From contig CAZVFV010000043.1 in the NCBI GenBank assembly GCA_964626625.1, positions 1-5,175 on the forward strand: a stretch of 5,175 nt of DNA, in the 5' to 3' direction. How positions within the stretch are numbered: the first letter of the stretch is position 1; each line of letters starts with the position of its first letter. Under the pieces are notes generated by a model. That model searched no databases and was not told the origin of the DNA. It saw nothing but the letters and a program-made list of their open reading frames with translations. Shown piece by piece: positions 1 through 5,175 of the stretch. This stretch comes from CAYZPE01 sp964626625. GTDB taxonomy: Bacteria > Patescibacteriota > Minisyncoccia > Phycocordibacterales > CAYZPE01. A program made the translations under genes and the position numbers.

Positions 1-7
1 AAAACAG

Positions 8-13
8 TACAAT
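8..13 (+). promoter_or_regulatory. possible -10 element of recG promoter
   Basis: TACAAT matches the bacterial -10 consensus TATAAT at five of six positions. It ends seven bases before the recG ATG, so transcription would begin at or within a base of the start codon and give a leaderless or nearly leaderless message. That agrees with the lack of a purine-rich ribosome binding site. The expected -35 position falls at or beyond the window edge and cannot be assessed. In an AT-rich region a chance match is quite possible, and recG could instead be co-transcribed with an upstream gene. Confidence 0.3.
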
Positions 14-20
14 AATCTTC

Positions 21-2195
21 ATGGAACTCTCTTCCTTTATTTCAGACGAATTTCGCCTCAATGACTTCCAGAAAAAAGGCCTTAAAAAACTTCGCTTACA
101 TACTATCGAGGATCTTTTGTATTACTTCCCTGTTCGATACGGAGAGGTGGCGACCATCAAACACATTAAAGATGTAGAAGTAGGCGATCATGTTGTTTTA
201 TATGGAACAATAAAAAACCTTTCTATTTCAAAAGCTTTTCAAAAGAAAACTTCAATGGCTAAAGGGACTCTCACTGATGATACAGGATCACTCAATATCG
301 TCTGGTTTCATCAACCTTATATTGCCAAAATGATTACCGAAGGAAGCTTGGTTCGTGTTGAGGGAAAAATTAGTCAAAGAAAAGAAGTTTTGTATATCAC
401 AAACCCCGAAACAGAAACCGTGAAGGAGGTGCCTATTGCGGTTGGAAATTCTATTTTTGGAAATGAAATAAACCATGCTGCCTATCCGATATACAGTGAA
501 AGTAAGGGACTTACTTCAAAATGGTTTTATCACGCCGTACAGAAAATACTCGGGGCCAAAACTCCTCAACGAGGAAAACTCCTAGACACTCTAATTGACC
601 CGATACCTGAATATGTCTTAAAAAGATATAGCCTTCCTTCACTTAACTCGTCCCTTATATGGATTCATGGTCCAAAAAAAGAATCGGATAGTATAGCTGC
701 ACGTAAACGTTTTGCATTTCAAGAAATATTTCTTATACAAATAGAAAAATACAAAGAACGCGCTGAATATAGAAAATACCCTTCATTTGTCATAGAAGAC
801 AAAGAAAAAGAAGTTTTAAATTTTGTAAAACGTTTTCCATTTCAAGCAACAAATGCACAACTAAAAGCCATTACCGGCATTCTTGAAGATTTCAAAAAGG
901 ACTATGCGATGTCACGACTCCTTGAAGGAGACGTGGGGTCAGGAAAAACAGCTGTTGCTGCAGCAACAGTTTTTGCAATAACCACTACAAGACCTGAAAA
1001 TAAAGATTTTGGAAACCTCCAAACCGCCTATATGGCACCGACAGAAATACTTGCCGAACAACATTTTGAATCATTTATACAGTACTTTGCTTACCTTGGT
1101 ATTCAGATTGGACTCATTACCGGAAGTGGTTGTAAAAAATTTCCTTCAAAACTGAATCCTACGAAAGGAACTGATATTTCCCGAGCTCAGCTTTTAAAAT
1201 GGGTTGAGAATGGAGAAATTCCAATTCTTGTCGGAACTCATTCACTCATCCAAAAAGAAGTGAAGTTTAAAAATCTTGCCTATATTATTATCGATGAGCA
1301 ACATCGTTTCGGTACACGCCAGCGCGCCAAACTTCGTCAAAAGGAAGATACTATCCTCCCTCACCTTCTCTCAATGACTGCGACCCCTATACCACGCACC
1401 CTTGCCCTTACTATATATGGAGATCTAGATCTTACACTCCTTGATGAAATGCCCGCAGGAAGAAAAACTATCATTACTGAAGTCGTTGTACCAAGCAAAA
1501 GAAAAGATACCTACGAAAAAATTCGAGTAGAACTTCAAAATGGTAGACAAGCATATGTTATTTGCCCACGAATAGAAGAAGCTGATCCACTTAAAGCAAA
1601 CGCCCTTACAGTTGCCTCTGTTACTGAAGAAACAAAAAGACTCAAAAAAGATATTTTTCCAGAATATGATATTGCCATGCTTCACGGCAGAATGAAACCT
1701 TCAGAAAAAGAAAAAGCTATGCGAGAATTTAAAGAAGGAAAAACTCAAATACTTGTCGCAACATCAGTCATAGAAGTTGGAGTTAATGTTCCTAATGCGA
1801 CCTCTATCATCATAGAAGGAGCTGAAAGATTTGGACTTGCTCAACTTCATCAACTTCGAGGTCGTGTAATTCGAAGTAATCATCAAGCCTATTGCTATGT
1901 CTTTACCGAAAGCCAGAATGAAAAAACATTTGAGAGACTCAAGGCACTTTCAAGTGCAAAAAATGGATTTGAGTTAGCGGAATTTGACCTTGCTCAACGA
2001 GGCGCAGGAGAACTCCGAGGCAACAAACAATGGGGTATTTCTGACCTTGGAATGGAAGCGATAAAAAACATCAAAATGGTTGAAGCAGCTCAAAAAGAAT
2101 CGGAAGCAATTATGAAAAAAGATCCTGAACTTGCCTCTCATCCACACATAAAACACGCTCTTGAAAAACAAGACCAAAAAGTTCATTTTGAATAA
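21..2195 (+). CDS. recG: ATP-dependent DNA helicase RecG
   Basis: RecG is a monomeric superfamily 2 DNA translocase that regresses stalled replication forks and processes Holliday and D-loop junctions in the cytoplasm. The 724-residue product is slightly longer than E. coli RecG (about 690). Visible in order: an N-terminal helical segment (about 1-50) with the family's 'TIEDLLYYFP' signature; an OB-fold wedge domain (about 54-137) that splits branched DNA; Walker A 'GDVGSGKT' with K309; motif Ia 'APTEILAEQH' (about 339-348); DEQH box D425-H428; motif III 'TATPIPRT' (453-460); motif V 'VIEVGVNVP' (from 583); motif VI 'QLRGRVIR' (611-618); and the RecG-specific TRG region 'RGAGELRG' (660-667). 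Two stretches (about 322-335 and 371-384) look like insertions relative to E. coli. In motif VI the usual glycine between R615 and R618 is isoleucine. The ATG at 21 fits the family N-terminus; no in-frame stop lies between it and the window edge, and there is no Shine-Dalgarno sequence. It ends at TAA directly before a terminator. Confidence 0.97.
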   Translation: MELSSFISDEFRLNDFQKKGLKKLRLHTIEDLLYYFPVRYGEVATIKHIKDVEVGDHVVLYGTIKNLSISKAFQKKTSMAKGTLTDDTGSLNIVWFHQPYIAKMITEGSLVRVEGKISQRKEVLYITNPETETVKEVPIAVGNSIFGNEINHAAYPIYSESKGLTSKWFYHAVQKILGAKTPQRGKLLDTLIDPIPEYVLKRYSLPSLNSSLIWIHGPKKESDSIAARKRFAFQEIFLIQIEKYKERAEYRKYPSFVIEDKEKEVLNFVKRFPFQATNAQLKAITGILEDFKKDYAMSRLLEGDVGSGKTAVAAATVFAITTTRPENKDFGNLQTAYMAPTEILAEQHFESFIQYFAYLGIQIGLITGSGCKKFPSKLNPTKGTDISRAQLLKWVENGEIPILVGTHSLIQKEVKFKNLAYIIIDEQHRFGTRQRAKLRQKEDTILPHLLSMTATPIPRTLALTIYGDLDLTLLDEMPAGRKTIITEVVVPSKRKDTYEKIRVELQNGRQAYVICPRIEEADPLKANALTVASVTEETKRLKKDIFPEYDIAMLHGRMKPSEKEKAMREFKEGKTQILVATSVIEVGVNVPNATSIIIEGAERFGLAQLHQLRGRVIRSNHQAYCYVFTESQNEKTFERLKALSSAKNGFELAEFDLAQRGAGELRGNKQWGISDLGMEAIKNIKMVEAAQKESEAIMKKDPELASHPHIKHALEKQDQKVHFE

Positions 2196-2225
2196 AAAAA
2201 CCAAGATTTGATCTTGGTTTTTTTT
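2194..2225. terminator. bidirectional intrinsic terminator between recG and the exported-protein gene
   Basis: CCAAGAT (2201-2207), a three-base TTG loop and ATCTTGG (2211-2217) form a perfect seven-pair stem. It is flanked by seven A's on the left and eight T's on the right, so the stem can extend to about 14 pairs and is followed by a U tract whichever strand is transcribed. The A run begins inside the recG stop codon. The stop of the minus-strand gene lies 23 bases from the right edge, so one element can end both converging transcripts. Confidence 0.9.
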
Positions 2226-2248
2226 ATTTACTATTCGTTTTGAAAAAT

Positions 2249-4447
2249 TTAACCTTTGAAAAAAGAAAGAACGCTACTTAATTCACCTATGACTGATCCA
2301 TTACTATCATAAGTAGTAATGGATACGTTAATACCGTAAAAATCACTTACGCCCTGACCTTTACCTGTTAGAGAAAAATAGTGGTATACAGCAGAATTCT
2401 CTCGAATGAAGTTCTGTGAATATACATCCTTAGTACTCCCACAAATTGAAAGACCTCCATGTTCTTCTGTAAGCTGTGGCTGTTCGTTGTTGTGGCAAAT
2501 AAAAGTATAACTTACTTTTTGTGTATTACTTGGAAGAGAAGTTTTAAAATCTCTCGTAACAACCAATGGACTTTCTGAATGAATTCGCTCTTGAAGGTGA
2601 ACAATTGAAGGCTGCGCAGAAGTTGCTCTATACACATAGAACGAATCACTTCGGGCAACTGTTGTATCAGGCTTAGAGTATTCATTCACACGCAAGTAAT
2701 ATGTACCGTTTGGTAGATCTGCAGGGATCGGCATATTATATGTTGTAGAACTACTTCCGCCAGACGACACCATCAAATTTTGTGCTAAATACGGTTCGTT
2801 AGTGACTGCATTTACTAAGCGCACCTGTGAATTAAGCGGAAGGTTTTTATAAGTTAAACCAACATAATGATCAGGGGTTGTATAAACAAAAGTTATGGAA
2901 GGTTGCACAACCTTGTTTGGAAGGATACTTATCGTCATTCGCTTTGATGCGACCAGTGGCCCGTCTAGACTATAACTAGTTGCTCTTCCGTCATAACCGA
3001 ACACAACAATGTCGACTAACACATTAGATGTCGTTGGGTTTGATATAAGTGCCTCAGTCCTTAAAGAATTTGTACCGTTAGAAGTTGACTGTGTCTCACC
3101 ACAACCACCAGAAACCTTCATCCACGCACTGACTCCTGTGGGACAATCCAGAGATATTCCCCAGCCAGTAATTCCAGATTCAAGTGGAGCAGATAATAGT
3201 ATCTCTATCTTGGTGCCACTAGCATCAGTGTATAAAACATTAGAAGTAATAGAGATTAAAGGTTGAACTGTTGAGGAAACAATACTAAAACCACTTGATG
3301 CTAACTGATTGTTGTTTGTATCGTAGACATAAACACCATGTATTCCTGGAGTAAGTGCGGGTGATACTGTTACTGACCATTTGCCGTTAACAACAGGGAT
3401 AAATCCACTGCCATAAATCTTTCCTCCACTATTGCTTATAGAAATACCAACCTGATTCACCCCACTTGCTGTACCCGAAATAGTAGGTGTCAAAGAAGCA
3501 ATTTCTCCCTTATTGTAGGGATAGAGAACGACTGCTGATGACTGACCTACTCCTTTCAGATCTAAACCCTCCTTATCACCACCGAGCTGTAACCCGCTTG
3601 ATGCGTAAGCTTGAAGTGAGAATACAACAATCGCATCACTTGAAGAAGTGTTTTTGAAGCTTTGAGTAAGAACTAAATAATCTTGAGCTGCACCATTAGA
3701 GTTGAATATAAATTCCTTACAGTTAGTTTGGCCTAGCGTCCCCCCATTTTCTTTCTCATTTGTAGATATCACACCCGCTGGACAGGACACACTTAACTTC
3801 CAATATGCAACTTCTTTATTTCTTTCACTAGCGGCAATGATCACACGAACAAACTTTTGACTAGAAAATCCAGTATCGTTTGGTGTTTCTAACTTAAGAT
3901 CAACAAAGTTAGTTTGCCCCACAGAAACCGCTGAAGCGTCTGAGTTTGTTACCGAAACAACATCATCACATCCAAACTTTCTAATTACATCTCGAGTTTG
4001 CGGACCCACAACCCCAAAACCAGTTGTTTCTGGTGACCCACTCGAAACAACAGCATTTCTAGTTTGCCATTTTTGAATAGCTCGTTCTGTTGCTGGACCA
4101 AAATACCCAGTTATTACTGGATGTGTGAAATCACCTTGTGATTGCAAAAATTTCTGCAAAAGAGAGACTTCCCCTTCTGTATCAGAATCTCGTAATCCTA
4201 AATAAAGAGAATTCTTAAGAGTCAAACAACTCACAGAGGCTCCTGCATTACTTCCACCAACTGAAGTAGTCTCACCTTTAGTTGAACCTTGATTATTCTG
4301 AATACTTACAAGTTGAGACTGAAGATTTTTAATAGTCTGAAGTAATGAATTAATCTGAGCTTGTAAATCAGTCGTACTCTGAGCAAAAGTTGCAAACGGT
4401 GAAAAAACAAAAGAAAAAGCTATCAATAATGTGATTATTTTTTTCAT
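2249..4447 (-). CDS. exported peptidoglycan-binding-domain protein with multi-module beta-sandwich tail
   Basis: The 732-residue protein begins with a Sec signal peptide (1-22: KK, a hydrophobic core, and a likely cut after 'ATFA'). Next is a short predicted coiled coil with hydrophobic residues in exact 4-3 spacing (L28, I32, L35, I39, L42, L46, I49), then a G/S/T-rich linker. Residues about 84-159 form a PG_binding_1-like domain ('LLQKFLQSQG', 'TGYFGPATERAIQKWQ', 'GVVGPQTRDVIRKFG'), bracketed by C74 and C160. The remaining ~570 residues are S/T/G/V-rich and look like five beta-sandwich modules: about 163-300 (C222, C243), 303-391 (Ig-like, no Cys), 394-510 (C435, C449), 513-607 (Ig-like, no Cys) and 610-732 (C651, C669). 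No C-terminal membrane anchor, LPXTG or catalytic motif is visible. It is probably a wall-associated or surface structural or adhesive protein; that role is inferred, and the tail families are not firmly identified. The ATG is the natural start because it opens the signal peptide. Confidence 0.88.
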   Translation of the reverse strand: MKKIITLLIAFSFVFSPFATFAQSTTDLQAQINSLLQTIKNLQSQLVSIQNNQGSTKGETTSVGGSNAGASVSCLTLKNSLYLGLRDSDTEGEVSLLQKFLQSQGDFTHPVITGYFGPATERAIQKWQTRNAVVSSGSPETTGFGVVGPQTRDVIRKFGCDDVVSVTNSDASAVSVGQTNFVDLKLETPNDTGFSSQKFVRVIIAASERNKEVAYWKLSVSCPAGVISTNEKENGGTLGQTNCKEFIFNSNGAAQDYLVLTQSFKNTSSSDAIVVFSLQAYASSGLQLGGDKEGLDLKGVGQSSAVVLYPYNKGEIASLTPTISGTASGVNQVGISISNSGGKIYGSGFIPVVNGKWSVTVSPALTPGIHGVYVYDTNNNQLASSGFSIVSSTVQPLISITSNVLYTDASGTKIEILLSAPLESGITGWGISLDCPTGVSAWMKVSGGCGETQSTSNGTNSLRTEALISNPTTSNVLVDIVVFGYDGRATSYSLDGPLVASKRMTISILPNKVVQPSITFVYTTPDHYVGLTYKNLPLNSQVRLVNAVTNEPYLAQNLMVSSGGSSSTTYNMPIPADLPNGTYYLRVNEYSKPDTTVARSDSFYVYRATSAQPSIVHLQERIHSESPLVVTRDFKTSLPSNTQKVSYTFICHNNEQPQLTEEHGGLSICGSTKDVYSQNFIRENSAVYHYFSLTGKGQGVSDFYGINVSITTYDSNGSVIGELSSVLSFFKG

Positions 4448-4450
4448 ATA

Positions 4451-4466
4451 TATATACTAGTATATA
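4451..4466. promoter_or_regulatory. 16-bp perfect palindrome, candidate operator
   Basis: TATATACTAGTATATA is identical to its reverse complement and is centred on ACTAGT. It overlaps the predicted -10 of the minus-strand exported-protein gene and covers the expected transcription start. A dimeric repressor bound here would block that promoter. The AT-alternating composition means a chance palindrome, or simply an easily melted promoter region, is a real alternative. Confidence 0.3.
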
Positions 4467-4489
4467 CAAAAAGTACCACACTTAAACAA
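4459..4489 (-). promoter_or_regulatory. predicted promoter of the exported peptidoglycan-binding protein gene
   Basis: On the minus strand, TATACT (plus-strand 4459-4464) matches the -10 consensus at five of six positions. The -35 is weak: candidates are TTTAAG (4481-4486, 16-bp spacer) and TTGTTT (4484-4489, 19-bp spacer). Only 11 bases lie between the -10 and the ATG at 4447, so the predicted 5' leader is about four or five bases. Those bases are TA repeats with no Shine-Dalgarno sequence, pointing to near-leaderless translation. Confidence 0.5.
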
Positions 4490-4541
4490 ATAACATAAGT
4501 AAGCTGTAAACAATTACAAGAAAACACAAAAGCATTTTAGA

Positions 4542-4570
4542 TTGAAGAATTGGGTTTTGTGGAGTAGTAT
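4542..4570 (+). promoter_or_regulatory. predicted promoter of the tRNA-Ile gene
   Basis: TTGAAG (4542-4547) and TAGTAT (4565-4570) each match the sigma-70 -35 and -10 consensus at four of six positions and are separated by the optimal 17 bases. Transcription would start near 4577, about ten bases before the tRNA 5' end, leaving a short leader for RNase P to remove. It points away from the promoter at 4459-4489. Confidence 0.45.
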
Positions 4571-4586
4571 GTCAAAATTGTCATAT

Positions 4587-4660
4587 CCACCTGTAGCTCA
4601 GTTGGTTAGAGCATCGAGCTTATACCTCGGGGGTCCTTGGTTCGAGTCCAAGCAGGTGGA
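4587..4660 (+). tRNA. trnI: tRNA-Ile with anticodon UAU (reads AUA)
   Basis: The 74-base cloverleaf folds without mismatches. Acceptor stem CCACCTG (4587-4593) pairs with CAGGTGG (4653-4659), followed by discriminator A73 (4660). The D arm is GCTC/GAGC (4596-4599, 4609-4612) with loop AGTTGGTTA. The anticodon stem TCGAG/CTCGG (4614-4618, 4626-4630) has one T-G pair and encloses the seven-base loop CTTATAC, putting TAT at 34-36 (4621-4623) after U33 and before A37. The variable loop is GGGTC. The T arm is CTTGG/CCAAG with loop TTCGAGT. U8, A9, G15-C48, G18G19 and T54T55C56 are all present. Isoleucine features seen are A35, U36, A37, U12-A23, C4-G69 and A73; C29-G41 is absent (here G29-C41) and position 38 is C. 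No CCA is encoded, so a CCA-adding enzyme is needed. A C1-G72 first pair is atypical for Ile. Confidence 0.95.
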
Positions 4661-4678
4661 CTATTTTTATCGCTACAT

Positions 4679-4707
4679 AAAACAAGCAGGTTCCTCTGCT
4701 TGTTTTT
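4679..4707. terminator. bidirectional intrinsic terminator between tRNA-Ile and the antiporter gene
   Basis: AAAACAAGCAG (4679-4689) pairs with CTGCTTGTTTT (4696-4706) around a six-base loop, giving an 11-pair stem with a GC-richer top and a T run ending at 4707. On the minus strand the same hairpin is followed by TTTT. It lies 18 bases after the tRNA and 13 bases beyond the stop of the minus-strand antiporter gene, so it can end both converging transcripts. Confidence 0.85.
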
Positions 4708-4720
4708 GGATTATAAAATT

Positions 4721-5175
4721 TTACTTCTGAAGTTTTTTAATTGCGAGCGCAAGAAATGGCGGAGTGAGAAGTGTTGTAAATACAACCATAAGAACAATTA
4801 CAGAAAAGAGACCTTGAGAAACAACACCTAGAGAAACCCCCATGGTTGCAAAGATGAGACCAACTTCTCCGCGAGGCACCATACCTAATCCTACAGTCAT
4901 TTTACTTGTTCCCTTTCCCGCAACAAGACCTGAGACAATTTTTCCTAAGATTGCAACAATGGTAACTGCAACAGCAGTAAGAAGAATTTTTGTATCGAGA
5001 AGTGACTCAAGATGAACAGACATTCCTGTCATCACAAAAAATATAGGTACTAGAAAATGAGCTACGGGTTCGATCAAGTACTCAACATGATGAGCGTTAT
5101 GTCTTTGTAAAACCCCTGACACACGAGCCTTTACGCGATCAGTTGCCTCCTCGAGAGCCTGCTCTATGTCATGAA
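4721..5175 (-). CDS. CPA2-type cation/proton antiporter (Na+/H+ or K+/H+ exchanger family), C-terminal part
   Basis: The reading frame is open to the window edge, so this is the last 150 complete codons of a gene whose start lies beyond 5175; CPA2 membrane domains usually run to about 390 residues. These inner-membrane proteins exchange Na+ or K+ for protons in pH and ion homeostasis. Visible are three or four hydrophobic segments: one around 'AHFLVPIFFVMTGM', one around 'ILLTAVAVTIVAILGK', a segment with the family signature 'GLGMVPRGEVGLIF' (PRGE at 4865-4876), and a last helix ending in the basic tail 'AIKKLQK'. The lysine of 'ILGKIVSG' (4940-4942) sits where NapA-like electrogenic exchangers place the lysine that pairs with the ion-site aspartate; that equivalence is inferred. 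No regulatory RCK/TrkA-N domain follows, unlike KefB/KefC. The aspartate-bearing ion-binding helix is outside the window, so ion specificity cannot be judged. A GTG at 5122 is internal, not a start. Confidence 0.9.
   Translation of the reverse strand, partial: HDIEQALEEATDRVKARVSGVLQRHNAHHVEYLIEPVAHFLVPIFFVMTGMSVHLESLLDTKILLTAVAVTIVAILGKIVSGLVAGKGTSKMTVGLGMVPRGEVGLIFATMGVSLGVVSQGLFSVIVLMVVFTTLLTPPFLALAIKKLQK

Noticed and set aside
1421..1432. 12-bp palindrome AGATCTAGATCT in recG
   Set aside because: It encodes a conserved G-D-L-D-L stretch just after motif III. No loop-forming or regulatory context is visible, so chance is the simplest explanation.
3009..3266. 85-codon plus-strand open frame inside the exported-protein gene
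   Set aside because: It lies wholly antisense to a long gene with a signal peptide and recognisable domain. It has no recognisable motifs or promoter of its own and is best explained as a shadow frame.
4586..4660. tRNA 5' end at T4586 (an outer T-A pair would extend the acceptor stem)
   Set aside because: With 4587 as position 1, U8, A9, the D arm and discriminator A73 all fall in their standard places; starting at 4586 would shift them by one.
4542..4831. Two short plus-strand open frames (62 and 64 codons) across the tRNA, the terminator and the antiporter end
   Set aside because: They overlap a convincing tRNA, a terminator hairpin or the antisense of the antiporter, and show no protein-like features.
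5120..5122. GTG as the start of the antiporter gene
   Set aside because: The frame continues without a stop to the window edge, and the remaining 134 residues would lack most of the transporter fold. The gene is cut by the window, not short.
1..5175. Mobile element, CRISPR, toxin-antitoxin or defence system
   Set aside because: No direct-repeat array, transposase or integrase frame, paired terminal inverted repeats or nuclease/toxin gene could be seen. A tRNA is present, but nothing beside it looks like an integration site duplication.

Overview
The window reads as ordinary chromosomal DNA from an AT-rich bacterium, most likely a member of the Patescibacteria (Candidate Phyla Radiation), probably Parcubacteria-like. 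This placement is an inference. It rests on the AT-biased codon use, the absence of visible Shine-Dalgarno sequences, short gene spacing, a tRNA without an encoded CCA end, and a large exported protein of a style common in that group (signal peptide, short coiled coil, peptidoglycan-binding domain, then a serine/threonine-rich beta-sandwich tail). The standard code appears to apply: both complete genes end in TAA and no in-frame UGA was seen.

Layout. (1) Positions 21-2195, plus strand: a complete recG, the branched-DNA helicase of recombination and fork rescue. (2) Positions 2194-2225: a strong bidirectional terminator between converging genes. (3) Positions 2249-4447, minus strand: a 732-residue exported protein with a peptidoglycan-binding domain and a tail in which Ig-like modules seem to alternate with modules that each carry two cysteines. 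(4) Positions 4448-4586: a 139-base divergent intergenic region with a near-leaderless promoter for the minus-strand gene, overlapped by a perfect 16-bp palindrome, and a promoter for the tRNA. (5) Positions 4587-4660, plus strand: a tRNA whose anticodon reads UAU, that is tRNA-Ile for AUA codons. (6) Positions 4679-4707: a second bidirectional terminator. (7) Positions 4721-5175, minus strand: the C-terminal end of a CPA2-type cation/proton antiporter that runs off the window.

The genes do not form a pathway or operon: each is a separate transcription unit, with convergent pairs sharing terminators. The most notable element is the tRNA-Ile(UAU). Most bacteria read AUA with a CAU-anticodon tRNA modified to lysidine by TilS, and a genomically encoded UAU anticodon is rare. 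The recG gene here uses AUA at least 22 times, so this tRNA would matter. I found no CRISPR array, mobile element, toxin-antitoxin pair or defence cassette, and no gene-free stretch over 300 bases.
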